NCBI GenBank assembly: GCA_020247545.1 | Contig: JADCIX010000025.1 | Coordinates: 1 to 52,287 of the forward strand | Direction: 5' to 3' | Length of the DNA: 52,287 nt | DNA from: Rhodocyclaceae bacterium | GTDB taxonomy: Bacteria > Pseudomonadota > Gammaproteobacteria > Burkholderiales > Usitatibacteraceae | Shown here: positions 23,776 through 33,697 of the stretch, in pieces | Layout of the letters: every line of letters starts with the position of its first letter | How positions within the stretch are numbered: position 1 is the first letter of the stretch | Translations under genes and position numbers: made by a program | Notes under the pieces: generated by a model | What the model saw: only the letters and a program-made list of their open reading frames with translations | What the model was told of the DNA's origin: nothing | The model's database searches: none

Positions 23776-24780
23776 ATGATCTTGAAGTCGTTGCTGGCAG
23801 CGGTTGTTGGATCGGTTGACGCGGAGAGACTATTCAAGACTCTTCACGTTCCACCATCGCTGACCGCCGAGGCGGGCGCAGTTAGCCGGGCCCACATGGC
23901 GCAAGCCATGAACATGGCACTGTTCAATGGTTTACTCGCCAGGGTGCCGAGTGGTCGCGCCTACGTGGAGGAAACCATTGCCGCAGGCGGCAAAGTTAAC
24001 TTTGATCACGGCGCATTACGCACCGTCGCTTGGTCAGCAAACGGCACCTTGCCGTCGGGTCGCGTTGCAATCACACGATTGCTCGAGCCACTCGGCTTCG
24101 CACAGGCCGACATTTATCCCCTGCCACGACTGAAGATGACCGGTTACGCCTATCGTCATCTCGACTTACCCGAGGAAATCGCGCAATTTTTTGTCAGCGA
24201 GTTACACCCGGAGCAGTTTTCCCCCGCCTTCCAAACCGCAGTCACACGGGTGGTGTCGACGTCGATCGATCCACTCACCCCCGATGAGACAACACTCTTG
24301 ACCAGACTTGCCAGAGGCGAAACATTGAACCAAGATGAGGCGGCGGATCTGGTGTGCGCATGTGTACGCGGCTTTGGTCGGCATCACGCCGAGCCATCAC
24401 TCTCCGACTATGAAACCCTCAAGGCCGAATCCGCCGAGATGGCCTGGATCTCCACGGAGGGCAACGCGTTTAACCATGCAACGGACCGCGTGGCGGACGT
24501 TTTCGCCACCGCCGAGGCGCAGCGTGTGGCTGGCAGGGCCATCAAGGAAAATGTCGAAATTTCGACGTCGGGACGCGTCCGTCAGACGGCGTTGATCGCT
24601 GACAAAGTGACACGTGGCTTCATTGATGCGCATGGTCAGCGGACCGAGCGTGTTGTGCCGGGCTCGTTCTATGAATTCATCTCGCGCGATTTTCTGCCCG
24701 GATCAGTGAGGCTGGATCTTGCCTTTGATACCGGCAATGCAACTGGCATCTTTAACGTTACCGCAGCCAGCGAAAACTAA
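23776..24780 (+). CDS. hglS: DUF1338 family, 2-oxoadipate dioxygenase/decarboxylase (HglS/YdcJ type)
   Basis: A 334-residue VOC-fold metalloenzyme. The characterised DUF1338 enzyme HglS of Pseudomonas converts 2-oxoadipate to D-2-hydroxyglutarate using Fe(II) and O2. The metal His and substrate Arg lie in FDHGALRT (His78, Arg82). A second His is in NAFNHATDR and the Glu ligand in SFYEFISRD near the C-terminus. It is the last gene of the lysine operon. The step between (2-aminoadipate aminotransferase) and the D-2-hydroxyglutarate dehydrogenase are not in the window and must be encoded elsewhere. Motifs and context together make the function likely. Confidence 0.88.
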   Translation: MILKSLLAAVVGSVDAERLFKTLHVPPSLTAEAGAVSRAHMAQAMNMALFNGLLARVPSGRAYVEETIAAGGKVNFDHGALRTVAWSANGTLPSGRVAITRLLEPLGFAQADIYPLPRLKMTGYAYRHLDLPEEIAQFFVSELHPEQFSPAFQTAVTRVVSTSIDPLTPDETTLLTRLARGETLNQDEAADLVCACVRGFGRHHAEPSLSDYETLKAESAEMAWISTEGNAFNHATDRVADVFATAEAQRVAGRAIKENVEISTSGRVRQTALIADKVTRGFIDAHGQRTERVVPGSFYEFISRDFLPGSVRLDLAFDTGNATGIFNVTAASEN

Positions 24781-24878
24781 AACTCCCTTATCGGCGGGCG
24801 GTTAAATGATATTCAGCGCGCAGTACTTGCACTTGTTGCCTGGAGCCGCAGGTAGCGACGTCTTGAATTGTGAAGCGA

Positions 24879-24884
24879 TATAAT
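24879..24884 (+). promoter_or_regulatory. -10 element (TATAAT) for the amide hydrolase gene
   Basis: A perfect TATAAT lies about 30 bases upstream of the ATG at 24915, which is preceded by GGAG. No good -35 is present at 16-18 bases. This indicates the hydrolase gene is transcribed on its own rather than from the lysine operon 134 bases upstream. Confidence 0.45.
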
Positions 24885-24914
24885 CGGCACACCTAAAGAA
24901 CGCGGAGTTTCCCC

Positions 24915-26036
24915 ATGTATCTGAAGACCGCTTCACGAGTCATCTGCATCGTCTTGACGTTCTCCCTTGGGCTAACACCGGCGCTTGGCTGTACCGGCAT
25001 TTCGCTGAAGTCGGGGGACGGCGCGGTGGTGGTTTCACGCACGGTAGAGTGGGCGTTGAGCGATGCGAGACACGACAGCCTAGTGCTGTTTCCGCGTAAT
25101 CATCTATACACCGCGCAAACTCCCGAGGGATACAACGGCTTGAGTTGGCGGGGCCGATATGGATTCGTTTCCCTTCGCGCCTACGATCAAGATTATGGCC
25201 CGGACGGCTTGAACGAAGTCGGTTTATACGTCGGCATGTATTATTTCCCCGGTTTCGCCGATTTCGCTTCTTATGAAAAATCCGAGGCTAAGCGGTCGGT
25301 GAGTGTCGGTGACTGGATGCGCTGGATGTTGTCATCATTCAACACGGTGGCCGAGGTGCGAGCCGCACTTTCGGATGTGAGAGTGGTCAACGTCGAGGAC
25401 CCAAGATTTGGCGGTGCCGCCTTGCCCTTCCACTGGAAAATTGCCGACCCGACGGGTGCATCGGTTGTGATTGAGATCATTAACGGCGGTCAGATCAAGG
25501 TGCACGAGACCGTGATGGGTGTCGTGACAAATTCTCCGACATACGACTGGCACGTGACCAATCTGCGTAATTATCTTGGCCTTCAGCAGGGCCCTAAAGC
25601 GGCAGTTACGCTTGACCGTGTGAGTTTGGCCCCGCTGGGGGCGGGATCGGGTTTGCTAGGCTTGCCGGGTGACTTCACGCCGCCGTCACGCTTTGTTCGG
25701 GCCGCCGTGTTTGTCGCGTCCGTACGACCCCTTGCCACCGCCGAGGACGCGGTGGGTGAATCTTTCCGTATCTTGGACAGCTTCAATATTCCACTCGGTT
25801 CGCTGGCGCCCAGCAAGGATCAGGCAAAAGACATCCCTGGAGCCACACAAGTCACCACGGCATCAGACCTCAAAAATCGCGTTTTGTACTTCCACACCAT
25901 GGCCAACCGGCAAGTGCAAAAGCTTGACCTAAAAGCCATCGATTTTGAAAGGATTCCTCAGCAAGTCCTCAACGGTGGTACCAGCCGAAAGCAGGCGATT
26001 CGCGATATTACCGTGGATGTGAAGACCAGCCGCTAA
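24915..26036 (+). CDS. Secreted linear amide C-N hydrolase (choloylglycine hydrolase / penicillin V acylase family)
   Basis: A 373-residue Ntn hydrolase. A signal peptide ([25 protein letters not shown]) is followed at once by [21 protein letters not shown]. Cys26 would become the N-terminal nucleophile and Arg in VVSRTVEW the usual partner. Further family blocks are [44 protein letters not shown] and [21 protein letters not shown]. Export puts it in the periplasm. Bile salts, penicillin V and acyl-homoserine lactones are known family substrates. In Gram-negative environmental bacteria this branch often acts on N-acyl-homoserine lactones or other acyl amides, but the substrate here is unknown. 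Confidence 0.92.
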   Translation: MYLKTASRVICIVLTFSLGLTPALGCTGISLKSGDGAVVVSRTVEWALSDARHDSLVLFPRNHLYTAQTPEGYNGLSWRGRYGFVSLRAYDQDYGPDGLNEVGLYVGMYYFPGFADFASYEKSEAKRSVSVGDWMRWMLSSFNTVAEVRAALSDVRVVNVEDPRFGGAALPFHWKIADPTGASVVIEIINGGQIKVHETVMGVVTNSPTYDWHVTNLRNYLGLQQGPKAAVTLDRVSLAPLGAGSGLLGLPGDFTPPSRFVRAAVFVASVRPLATAEDAVGESFRILDSFNIPLGSLAPSKDQAKDIPGATQVTTASDLKNRVLYFHTMANRQVQKLDLKAIDFERIPQQVLNGGTSRKQAIRDITVDVKTSR

Positions 26037-26095
26037 GGCGCATTCGATTCGCACGCGTCTGCGCGCTGAGGCCAAAAGTGTTTCATCTCCCGGGA

Positions 26096-26202
26096 GTTTC
26101 CGCGAGAACCTATTTGTAACTCGGTGAGAGTCCTGCCTCACCGTATCGCGATAAGCAGAACCTGATTGCGCATGACGATGCAGAGAATGGCACGCCCGAC
26201 AG
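26096..26202. repeat. 107-bp direct repeat, copy 1 (carries a stray tRNA-Arg 3' end)
   Basis: This copy matches 26274-26380 with five mismatches by eye, the last 60 bases being identical. It ends with the complement of the last 15 bases of tRNA-Arg including CCA (TGGCACGCCCGACAG), but no tRNA body follows. The offset between copies is 178 bases. Each copy contains a CGGTGAG...CTCACCG-like small hairpin, imperfect in copy 2. Confidence 0.85.
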
Positions 26203-26220
26203 AGTGGCGGCGGGGTCTCG

Positions 26221-26244
26221 TCGATTGTGCCTGCGCACAATCGA
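26221..26244. repeat. Perfect 10-bp hairpin between the repeat copies
   Basis: TCGATTGTGC, loop CTGC, then GCACAATCGA. It lies in the 71-base unique stretch between the two 107-bp repeats, downstream of the tRNA-Arg gene in the direction of transcription. It lacks a T-run on either strand, so it is not a classical terminator. It may stop read-through in another way or be a REP-like element. Confidence 0.55.
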
Positions 26245-26273
26245 TGCCGCAGACGCCGGAAATCGATGCAGCG

Positions 26274-26380
26274 GTTTCCGCGAGAACCTGTTTGTGACCC
26301 GGTGAGAGTCCTGTCTCACAGTATCGCGATAAGCAGAACCTGATTGCGCATGACGATGCAGAGAATGGCACGCCCGACAG
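26274..26380. repeat. 107-bp direct repeat, copy 2 (overlaps the 3' end of tRNA-Arg)
   Basis: Second copy of the repeat at 26096. Its right end lies inside the genuine tRNA-Arg gene (26366-26380 are the tRNA's final 15 bases). Copy 1 therefore looks derived from this one by a duplication, or by integration/excision at the tRNA 3' end. Confidence 0.85.
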
Positions 26381-26442
26381 GACTCGAACCTGTTACCCCC
26401 GGCTTAGAAGGCCGGTGCTCTATCCAGATGAGCTACGGGCGC
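26366..26442 (-). tRNA. tRNA-Arg (anticodon TCT)
   Basis: Read on the minus strand it begins GCGCCCGTAGCTCATCTGGA, with anticodon stem CGGCC/GGCCG-type pairing around CTTCTAA (anticodon at 26408-26406). The T-arm is ACAGGTTCGAGTCCTGT and the acceptor end CGGGCGT-G-CCA. Position 1-72 is a G-U pair. CCA is encoded. It lies 75 bases downstream of tRNA-Pro on the same strand and is probably co-transcribed with it. It decodes AGA. Confidence 0.95.
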
Positions 26443-26517
26443 GTGGGACTTGGTCGATCGGCTAACTACGCTGTGGTCAGGGCTGTATCGGCGGCCGAAA
26501 TTTCGAGGCTAGAAAAA

Positions 26518-26594
26518 TGGTCGGAGTGATAGGATTCGAACCTACGACATCTTGCTCCCAAAGCAAGCGCGCTACCGGGCTGCGCCACACTCCG
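26518..26594 (-). tRNA. tRNA-Pro (anticodon TGG)
   Basis: On the minus strand it begins CGGAGTGTGGCGCAGCCCGG, with anticodon loop TTTGGGA between TTGC and GCAA, T-arm GTAGGTTCGAATCCTAT, acceptor CACTCCG-A and encoded CCA. Length is 77 bases. It decodes CCN codons, mainly CCA. Confidence 0.96.
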
Positions 26595-26615
26595 ACTGAT
26601 ACAGAATAGCCTGTA

Positions 26616-26644
26616 AGTATACCGCGCTGTCAGCTTGCGTACAA
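26616..26644 (-). promoter_or_regulatory. Promoter of the tRNA-Pro/tRNA-Arg unit
   Basis: TTGTAC (26644-26639), a 17-base spacer and TATACT (26621-26616) lie 21 bases upstream of the tRNA-Pro 5' end on the minus strand. Confidence 0.7.
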
Positions 26645-26654
26645 CGGCGGGACA

Positions 26655-26684
26655 AAGAAAAAGGGCGCTATAACAAGCGCCCTT
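26655..26684 (-). terminator. Rho-independent terminator of pnp
   Basis: On the minus strand AAGGGCGCT, a 6-base loop and AGCGCCCTT are followed by TTTCTTTG. It lies about 28 bases after the pnp stop codon. Confidence 0.85.
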
Positions 26685-26711
26685 TCTATATTGCAATGGA
26701 TAGCCGCGTTG

Positions 26712-28862
26712 CTACCGTGGTTGGTTGTCCGCAGCAGCAGGATCCATGGCCGCTTCCGTACGTGCAGGCTTAGCTGGTGCATCCAGAAGCGCCTTCATCG
26801 ACAGACGAACACGCCCCTTATCGTCAGCTTCCATGACCTTCACTTTGACGATCTGGCCTTCTTTAAGGTGATCAGCGACGGCATTAACCCGCTCATGGGC
26901 GATCTGCGAGATATGTAGCAGGCCATCTTTGCCCGGCAGCAGTTGAACGATGGCACCAAAGTCGAGCAAACGAACCACCGGGCCTTCGTAAATACGACCA
27001 ACTTCAATTTCCGCCGCAATCGCTTCGATGCGCTGTTTGGCCGCTTCACCTGCTTCACCGGACAGACACGCAATCGAAATGGTGCCGTCGTCTTGAATAT
27101 CGATCTCGGTGCCGGTCTCGCGCGTGATGGCTTGAATAACGCTGCCGCCCTTGCCGATAACTTCACGAATCTTGTCCGGATGGATTTTGATCTTGATGAT
27201 GCGCGGTGCAAATTGTGAAAGCTCGGAACGAGCAGTCGGCACCGCCTGTTTCATCAGCCCCAAGATATGCATGCGGCCTTCTTTGGCCTGTTTCAGTGCG
27301 ACATCCATGATCTCTTTGGTGATACCCATGATCTTGATATCCATCTGTAGCGCGGTGATACCTGCATCAGTACCGGCAACCTTAAAGTCCATGTCGCCCA
27401 AATGATCTTCGTCCCCCAAAATATCGGTCAACACGGCAAACTTGGCACCGTCCTTGATAAGGCCCATCGCCACCCCGGCGACGTGGGCTTTCATCGGCAC
27501 GCCAGCATCCATGAGCGACAAACAACCGCCGCAAACCGAAGCCATTGAGGACGAGCCGTTCGACTCGGTGATCTCGGAGACGACGCGCATCGCGTAACCA
27601 AATTCCGCCTCGGTTGGCAGTACTGCCGCCAACGCACGTTTAGCCAGACGACCGTGACCAATCTCGCGGCGCTTCGGCGTGCCGACACGACCCGTTTCGC
27701 CAGTTGAGTACGGTGGGAAGTTGTAGTGGAACATGTAACGATCTTTGTACTCGCCTTGCAAGGCGTCGATCACTTGTGAGTCTTTCAGCGAGCCGAGTGT
27801 TGCGACCACCAAGGCCTGCGTTTCGCCGCGGGTAAACAACACCGAGCCATGGGTACGCGGCAACACCGAAGTGCGAATGGAAATCGGACGAACGGTACGC
27901 GTATCACGGCCGTCGATACGCGGCTCGCCATTCAAAATCTGGCTGCGAACGATCTTGGATTCAATCGCAAACAACAGCGAGGAGACGGTGTTCTTATCCG
28001 GTGCACCTTCAGCACCGGTACACAAGGCTGCGATCACACGCTTGTTGATAGCGGAGAGTTGCTCCGAACGAGCGCCTTTGGACTTAATGCGGAAGGCTGC
28101 ATCCAAATCCGCCGCTGCCATCGCATTAATCTGATCAATCAGTGCCTCTGGTGGCACGGGTGCGGTCCATGCCCATGGGTCTTTGCCAGCTTCGTCAGCC
28201 AAATCAAGGATGGCATTGATAACAGCCTGTTGTTGGTCGTGACCAAACATGATGCCGCCCAACATCACGTCTTCCGGCAACTCAAGAGCTTCGGATTCGA
28301 CCATCAACACGGCCGTATCGGTACCGGCAACCACCAGATTCATCTGCGAGGTTTCGAGTTCAGTCTTGGTTGGATTCAGGATGTATGCACCGTCCAGATA
28401 ACCCACACGCGCCGCGCCGATCGGGCCTTCAAAAGGGACGCCGGCGAGGGTAACGGCAGCAGAGGCGCCGATCATGGCAACGATATCGGAATCAATTTCA
28501 GGGTCCGAGGACAGTACGGTGGCGATGATTTGCACTTCGTTGTAAAAACCGTCTGGGAAAAGCGGACGCAGCGGACGGTCGATCAGGCGACTGGTGAGAA
28601 TTTCTTTCTCGGAAGGGCGACCTTCACGTTTGAAGAAGCCGCCCGGGATCTTGCCCCCGGCAAAGGTCTTCTCTTGATAATCAACGGTCAGTGGAAAAAA
28701 GTCCTGACCTTCTTTTGCGTCGCGACGCGCAACACAAGTTACAAGCACCACGGTGTCATCTAGCGAGACCAATACGGCGCCGTCAGCCTGACGAGCAATC
28801 TCGCCAGTTTCGAGCGTCAACGTGTGACGTCCGTATTGCAGTGTTTTTTTAATGGCTTTCAT
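26712..28862 (-). CDS. pnp: Polyribonucleotide nucleotidyltransferase (PNPase)
   Basis: A 716-residue 3'-5' phosphorolytic exoribonuclease and degradosome partner. It has two RNase PH domains (the first opening with [32 protein letters not shown] and containing [16 protein letters not shown]; the second with [22 protein letters not shown] and [27 protein letters not shown]). A KH domain ([21 protein letters not shown]) and a C-terminal S1 domain ([35 protein letters not shown]) follow. It is downstream of rpsO, as in most proteobacteria, with a 217-base gap that holds a terminator-like hairpin, so pnp may be read partly from rpsO and partly alone. Confidence 0.98.
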   Translation of the reverse strand: MKAIKKTLQYGRHTLTLETGEIARQADGAVLVSLDDTVVLVTCVARRDAKEGQDFFPLTVDYQEKTFAGGKIPGGFFKREGRPSEKEILTSRLIDRPLRPLFPDGFYNEVQIIATVLSSDPEIDSDIVAMIGASAAVTLAGVPFEGPIGAARVGYLDGAYILNPTKTELETSQMNLVVAGTDTAVLMVESEALELPEDVMLGGIMFGHDQQQAVINAILDLADEAGKDPWAWTAPVPPEALIDQINAMAAADLDAAFRIKSKGARSEQLSAINKRVIAALCTGAEGAPDKNTVSSLLFAIESKIVRSQILNGEPRIDGRDTRTVRPISIRTSVLPRTHGSVLFTRGETQALVVATLGSLKDSQVIDALQGEYKDRYMFHYNFPPYSTGETGRVGTPKRREIGHGRLAKRALAAVLPTEAEFGYAMRVVSEITESNGSSSMASVCGGCLSLMDAGVPMKAHVAGVAMGLIKDGAKFAVLTDILGDEDHLGDMDFKVAGTDAGITALQMDIKIMGITKEIMDVALKQAKEGRMHILGLMKQAVPTARSELSQFAPRIIKIKIHPDKIREVIGKGGSVIQAITRETGTEIDIQDDGTISIACLSGEAGEAAKQRIEAIAAEIEVGRIYEGPVVRLLDFGAIVQLLPGKDGLLHISQIAHERVNAVADHLKEGQIVKVKVMEADDKGRVRLSMKALLDAPAKPARTEAAMDPAAADNQPR

Positions 28863-29013
28863 TCGGGAATTCCCTTGATAATTGCGGTGAGATTAAAACT
28901 TTGGTGCGGTATCGACGCCATGCAGTGACAGATCGTGAAAATTGAAATCTGCCGAAAGCGCTAACAGCCGGGACAACTAAAACGTGAGCGATATAACTGT
29001 CATTCTTTGGCGC

Positions 29014-29058
29014 AAAAAATGAAAAAGCCCCGCTGCCAATATCTCGGACAGAGGGGCT
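29014..29058 (-). terminator. Terminator/attenuator between rpsO and pnp
   Basis: On the minus strand AGCCCC...GGGGCT arms (29058-29026, with internal mismatches) are followed by TTTTC and then ATTTTTT. It lies 22 bases past the rpsO stop. The position matches the rpsO terminator that in E. coli limits read-through into pnp. Confidence 0.75.
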
Positions 29059-29079
29059 AATCTGATTCCGTAACTCCGC

Positions 29080-29346
29080 TTACTTACGCAGGCCGAGTTT
29101 GTCGATTAGTGAACGATACGTATCAAGCTTGGTGCGCTTGAGGTAATCCAGAAGGCTACGACGCTTGGACACCATGCGGAGCAGGCCACGGCGACCATGA
29201 TGATCCTTAACGTGTTTCTTAAAGTGTTCGGTGAGTTCGTTAATCCGGTTTGTGAGCAATGCAACTTGCACTTCCGGGGAGCCCGTATCGCCTTTGGCGC
29301 GACCGTGCTGTGCAATTACTTCAGCGGTTCTTACCGTGGTAGTCAT
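29080..29346 (-). CDS. rpsO: 30S ribosomal protein S15
   Basis: Residues from [88 protein letters not shown] give the usual length of 88. The frame is open eight codons further upstream (to 29370), but the ATG at 29346 matches the family start. S15 binds 16S rRNA early in small-subunit assembly and represses its own translation in E. coli. A clear promoter lies about 80 bases upstream. Confidence 0.97.
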   Translation of the reverse strand: MTTTVRTAEVIAQHGRAKGDTGSPEVQVALLTNRINELTEHFKKHVKDHHGRRGLLRMVSKRRSLLDYLKRTKLDTYRSLIDKLGLRK

Positions 29347-29422
29347 GTCTGATCCTGTCAAATCCAACATCCTGTCGCGGATGATTGCGGCGTTCGGAAC
29401 TGTTCCTACTAGCGAGGACGAA

Positions 29423-29452
29423 ATTATAGCCCAAAATCGACAAAAAACACAA
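29423..29452 (-). promoter_or_regulatory. Promoter of rpsO
   Basis: TTGTGT (29452-29447), an 18-base spacer and a perfect TATAAT (29428-29423) on the minus strand, in the gap between truB and rpsO. rpsO-pnp therefore has its own promoter in addition to any read-through from the infB operon. Confidence 0.7.
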
Positions 29453-29533
29453 CGAAATCAGGGGTTTCACAACGAGTAGCGCCACTTCGACGAGGCTTAG
29501 GTAGCCATACGTCAAAGTTGCCAGGGCTACTCT

Positions 29534-30457
29534 CTAAAGCTTCATTACCCGGCTCGGTGAAAGTCGCAGTTTGTTCCCGACTTGTTCAATAACGCCAACA
29601 CCGAGAAAACGCTGGTTCTGATTGAATACCGCGTGTTCGCCTAGGGTGTTCGGTGAACGTTCTAGTCCGACCCAACCGCCGTGCGAGAAAATCCCTTCAT
29701 CTGCGACATCCAAAATGATCGCCGGAAGCGCCGTACATAAGGAAGAGGGCGGTCGAAGGAAAGTCTCCAGCGATTCGCCGTTGGCCGCCTCAAGGGTGTC
29801 GAGCGACACGGCATCGGCCACACGAAAGCCGCCAGTTGCTGTGCGTCTCAGCGCCGTTAAATGGGCACCACAACCGAGCTGCTTACCGATATCCTCTGCC
29901 AACACGCGGATGTAGGTACCCTTACTCACATCAACATCGATGACCAACTCGGAGCCGGACAAGGAGATGAGCTCGATTGCGTAAATGTGGATATGGCGTG
30001 CCGCGCGCTCTACCTCAATTCCTTTGCGCGCCAGTTCATATAACGGCACCCCCGCTTGTTTGAGTGCTGAATACATCGGCGGGATTTGTGTTTGCTCACC
30101 GACAAATTGTTCAAGCACGGCGGCGGCACGAGCCCCATCAACCTCGACTGGGCCACTTCTTTGGATCACACCTTCGGTGTCACCGGTGGTACTCACTTCG
30201 CCAAGTTTTAACGTTGCGCGGTAGGACTTCTCGGCGTCCAACATGAAGCGGGAAAACTTTGTCGCCTCGCCGAAACAAACCGGTAATAGCCCGGTAGCGA
30301 ATGGATCTAACGTGCCGGTGTGGCCGGCTTTCTGGACACGAAAGATTCGCTTGGCTGCCGACATGGCCTGCGTTGATGATCGTCCCGCCGGCTTATCCAA
30401 CAGCAATACGCCGTCGAGCTCGCGGGGAGTGGCCGGCAGCCGTCGTTCAGTCTTCAT
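29534..30457 (-). CDS. truB: tRNA pseudouridine(55) synthase
   Basis: This 307-residue enzyme makes pseudouridine-55 in the T-loop of tRNAs. The catalytic Asp is in GHTGTLDPFATGLLPVCFGEATKF near residue 52. ERRLPATPRELDGVLLLDKPAGRSST opens the domain, and SGGTYIR-like SKGTYIRVLAEDIGKQLGCGAHLTALRR is present. A C-terminal PUA-like segment ends KLRLSPSRVMKL. It follows rbfA by 36 bases in the core translation operon. Confidence 0.97.
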   Translation of the reverse strand: MKTERRLPATPRELDGVLLLDKPAGRSSTQAMSAAKRIFRVQKAGHTGTLDPFATGLLPVCFGEATKFSRFMLDAEKSYRATLKLGEVSTTGDTEGVIQRSGPVEVDGARAAAVLEQFVGEQTQIPPMYSALKQAGVPLYELARKGIEVERAARHIHIYAIELISLSGSELVIDVDVSKGTYIRVLAEDIGKQLGCGAHLTALRRTATGGFRVADAVSLDTLEAANGESLETFLRPPSSLCTALPAIILDVADEGIFSHGGWVGLERSPNTLGEHAVFNQNQRFLGVGVIEQVGNKLRLSPSRVMKL

Positions 30458-30493
30458 GGCAATGGCACACTGCGCACATCGGACGGCGCGACG

Positions 30494-30877
30494 TCACACG
30501 GCCACATCCTTGCTGTCACGCGGATGTTTGGCATCATCGGCCACTGCGTCGCTGATGAGTTTGGAAAGGTGCACACCACGTTCAATGGAGTGGTCGACTT
30601 CAAAGTGCAGTGCCGGCACGGTGCGAATTGTCAGCCGTTTCGCCAACTGCATGCGAAGGAAGCCGGCGGCACTGTTAAGCCCGCGCCTGCATGATTCGGC
30701 CTGCGCCTCGTTGCCGAGTTGGGTAAAAAATATCTTGGCGTGTGAGTTATCGCTCGCCAGTTCAACACCAGTCAGCGTCACCATGGAGACGCGCGGATCA
30801 CGCAGCTCCAGCCGAATGAATTCTGAAACTTCGCGCTGTATCTGATCCGCGATTTTGCGATTACGTGCGTCTGACAC
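30494..30877 (-). CDS. rbfA: 30S ribosome-binding factor A
   Basis: A 127-residue KH-like ribosome maturation factor for the 5' end region of 16S rRNA. Conserved features are RKIADQIQREVSEFIRLELRDPRVSMVTLTGVELASDNSHAKIFFTQLG and the C-terminal LRIRTVPALHFEVDHSIERG-type segment (here LTIRTVPALHFEVDHSIERGVHLSKLI). It sits between infB and truB in the usual order. Confidence 0.97.
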   Translation of the reverse strand: MSDARNRKIADQIQREVSEFIRLELRDPRVSMVTLTGVELASDNSHAKIFFTQLGNEAQAESCRRGLNSAAGFLRMQLAKRLTIRTVPALHFEVDHSIERGVHLSKLISDAVADDAKHPRDSKDVAV

Positions 30878-30940
30878 GGCGTTTTACTCCCGCCCGATGG
30901 CGATCCCTCGGGCAATTTATGCGTTGACGATCACCGCTTG

Positions 30941-33643
30941 CTATTCAAGCGTGCGGGCGACTTCCGTTGTCTCAAAGGCTTCGATTTGATCGCCTTGCTT
31001 GATGTCATCAAAATTTTTGATCGACAGGCCACACTCAAATCCACTCTTGACTTCTTTGACGTCGTCCTTGAAACGCTTCAACGAATCGAGTTCGCCAGTG
31101 AAAATCACCACGCCATCGCGCAACAGGCGAATCGACGAACCACGTTTGATAATACCGTCTAGAACAAAACATCCCGCGACAGCGCCAACCTTGGAAATCT
31201 TGAAGACATTGCGGATTTCGACCAAACCCAGCACGATTTCCTTAATCTCTGGCGATAGCAATCCACCGAGTGCCGCCTTGACGTCATCAACCGCCTCATA
31301 GATGATGTTGTAGTAGCGGACTTGTACACCCGAAGTTTCGATCAGCTTGCGTGCGCTGGCATCGGCGCGCACATTGAAGCCAATGATCACGGCTTTTGAA
31401 GCAAGTGCTAAATTGACATCTGACTCCGTGATCGCACCAACGCCGGCGTGAACTACGTTGACCTTGACTTCATCGGTCGTGAGCTTGCCAAGCGCGTGTG
31501 ACAAGCCTTCATAGGAGCCCTGCACGTCGGCCTTGATGATCACAGTGAGCGAACGAACCGCACCTTCGCCCATTTGCTCGAACGCATTCTCAAGTTTTGC
31601 CGCCTGCTGCTTAGCGAGTTTTACATCGCGGTACTTACCCTGACGGAACAGGGCGATTTCACGCGCCTTACGCTCATCGTTTAGCACCATCACGTCGTCG
31701 CCAGCCCCTGGCACATCGGTCAAGCCCTGCACCTCAACCGGGATCGACGGTCCGGCGGATTCGATGCTCTTGCCATCTTCATCAGTCATCGCCCGCACCC
31801 GGCCAAATACGCCGCCGGCGAGCAACATATCGCCCTTTTTCAGAGTACCCGACATCACCAGTACGGTCGCCACCGGGCCACGCCCTTTGTCGAGGCGCGC
31901 TTCGATCACCACCCCCTTAGCCGGTGAATCGGTGACGGCTTTCAGCTCCGCCACCTCGGCCACCAACAGAATCGCTTCGAGCAGTGCATCGATACCAGCG
32001 CCCGATCGCGCCGACACCGGTACAAACATGACATCGCCACCGTACTCTTCCGGCAATACATCGTTGGCAACGAGCTCCTGTCGCACGCGCTCCAGATTGG
32101 CCTCGGGCTTGTCGACTTTGTTGATGGCCACAATCATTGGTACATTCGCCGCCTTGGCGTGAGCGATGGCCTCTTTCGTTTGCGGCATGACACCGTCGTC
32201 CGCCGCAACCACCAAAATCACGATATCGGTAATTTGCGACCCGCGTGCTCGCATTGCCGTGAACGCTTCGTGTCCCGGCGTATCCAAGAAGGTGATTACA
32301 CCGCGCGGGGTTTGCACATGATAGGCACCGATATGTTGCGTAATTCCACCCGCTTCTCCTGACGCAACGCGAGCGGTTCGAATCTTGTCCAACAGCGAAG
32401 TTTTGCCGTGGTCAACGTGTCCCATGATGGTCACAACCGGTGGACGGGTGATCATATCTTCCGGCTTGTGTTCGATAGCCTCGACCAGATACGCTTCTGG
32501 GTCGTCCGCCTTCGCCGCGCTCGCAGTGTGTCCCATTTCCTCAACCACCAACATCGCGGTTTCCTGATCTAGCACCTGATTGATCGTCACCATCGAGCCG
32601 AGTCGCATCATGGTCTTGATCACTTCAGCGGCCTTCACGGCCATCTTTTGTGCTAACTCACCTACCGTAATGGTCTCGGGAACCAACACTTCACGGACCA
32701 CTGGTTCGGCAGGGGCCTGGAAACTGGTTGCATCCGCATCGTCGTGATGCGCTTTGGCACGCCTACCGCGCCATCCCTCACGACCGCCAGAGGCGTCGCC
32801 GCGCGTTTTGATTCCACGGCGCTTACTAGCGTCATCCGCCCACGTGGTCGTCTTGGTCGGTTTCTTGGCGGGTTTCTTGTCGGTTTTGACTTGGCCGTCG
32901 GCGTCCTTAATAACAGGACGATGCAGCGTACCTTCGGTGGGTGGCGGGGTTTTCTTCAAAACCACACGCTCACCAACCCGCGGTCGATTAGGGTCAACGG
33001 AAATTGTCGCGTTTGCCGCAGGTAAGGCGGCGACTGGGGATGTGGCGGCGGTTAAGGTCGCGGCAGCGGTAGCGCTGTCGCCGAGCGCAGCAGCGTTGGT
33101 GGCGGTGCTGGCAACTGCGGCGTCGGCTTGTGACGGCGACGCATCAGGCGCATGTTGTTGATCCGCGCCCTCGCCAGCCTTTTTTGTACGGCGTTTTGGT
33201 GCCTGAATCTTCGCCTTTTCTTCAGCCTGTTTGGCGAGCAACGCTGCCATGCGCTCTTCCTCGACTCTACGCTTGGCCAATTCTTCGTCGTTGATGATCG
33301 GCTGCGCCGGTTCGGCGGCAACTTCTACCGGCGTCTCGGCAACGGCGTCTAATTTGACAAAGGTACGCTTCTTGCGGACTTCCACCTGAATGGTGCGAGC
33401 TTTACCGGTGGCATCGGACTTCTTGATCTCAGAGGTCTGCTTACGCATCAGCGTAATCTTTTTCTTTTCGTCCTTATGGCCGTGTGACTCTTGCAAAAAT
33501 GCAAGCAGACGCGCCTTGTCCTCCTCTGCCAGCGGCTCATCCGGGGCGGACTTAGCAACTCCTGCGGATTTGAGTTGCTCAATGAGCAACTCAGGAGTCA
33601 GCTTAAGCTCTTTAGCAAATTGTTCAACGGTCATTTGTGCCAT
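30941..33643 (-). CDS. infB: Translation initiation factor IF-2
   Basis: A 900-residue GTPase that brings fMet-tRNA to the 30S subunit. N-terminal subdomains open [29 protein letters not shown] and are followed by a long Ala/Lys-rich, low-complexity linker (about 130-290). The G domain starts near 400: [11 protein letters not shown] (G1), [21 protein letters not shown] (G3), NKVDKPEAN (G4). Domains II-IV end [20 protein letters not shown] ... [17 protein letters not shown]. The length is usual for proteobacteria. Confidence 0.98.
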   Translation of the reverse strand: MAQMTVEQFAKELKLTPELLIEQLKSAGVAKSAPDEPLAEEDKARLLAFLQESHGHKDEKKKITLMRKQTSEIKKSDATGKARTIQVEVRKKRTFVKLDAVAETPVEVAAEPAQPIINDEELAKRRVEEERMAALLAKQAEEKAKIQAPKRRTKKAGEGADQQHAPDASPSQADAAVASTATNAAALGDSATAAATLTAATSPVAALPAANATISVDPNRPRVGERVVLKKTPPPTEGTLHRPVIKDADGQVKTDKKPAKKPTKTTTWADDASKRRGIKTRGDASGGREGWRGRRAKAHHDDADATSFQAPAEPVVREVLVPETITVGELAQKMAVKAAEVIKTMMRLGSMVTINQVLDQETAMLVVEEMGHTASAAKADDPEAYLVEAIEHKPEDMITRPPVVTIMGHVDHGKTSLLDKIRTARVASGEAGGITQHIGAYHVQTPRGVITFLDTPGHEAFTAMRARGSQITDIVILVVAADDGVMPQTKEAIAHAKAANVPMIVAINKVDKPEANLERVRQELVANDVLPEEYGGDVMFVPVSARSGAGIDALLEAILLVAEVAELKAVTDSPAKGVVIEARLDKGRGPVATVLVMSGTLKKGDMLLAGGVFGRVRAMTDEDGKSIESAGPSIPVEVQGLTDVPGAGDDVMVLNDERKAREIALFRQGKYRDVKLAKQQAAKLENAFEQMGEGAVRSLTVIIKADVQGSYEGLSHALGKLTTDEVKVNVVHAGVGAITESDVNLALASKAVIIGFNVRADASARKLIETSGVQVRYYNIIYEAVDDVKAALGGLLSPEIKEIVLGLVEIRNVFKISKVGAVAGCFVLDGIIKRGSSIRLLRDGVVIFTGELDSLKRFKDDVKEVKSGFECGLSIKNFDDIKQGDQIEAFETTEVARTLE

Positions 33644-33697
33644 GCGTTACCTTGTTTCTACGTGCTTGCGTTACGATTTCGAAATATCCAGCGGAGA

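Noticed and set aside
26100-26340. The repeats near tRNA-Arg as a CRISPR array
   Set aside because: Only two copies of a 107-base unit with one spacer and no cas genes; the repeat is far longer than CRISPR repeats and includes tRNA sequence.
27849-28763. A 304-codon open frame on the plus strand inside pnp
   Set aside because: Antisense to a highly conserved gene, with no ribosome-binding site or recognisable domain; a by-product of codon composition.
33060-33170. Alanine-rich repetitive stretch in infB as a possible repeat element or insertion
   Set aside because: The low-complexity Ala/Lys-rich linker before the G domain is normal in proteobacterial IF-2.
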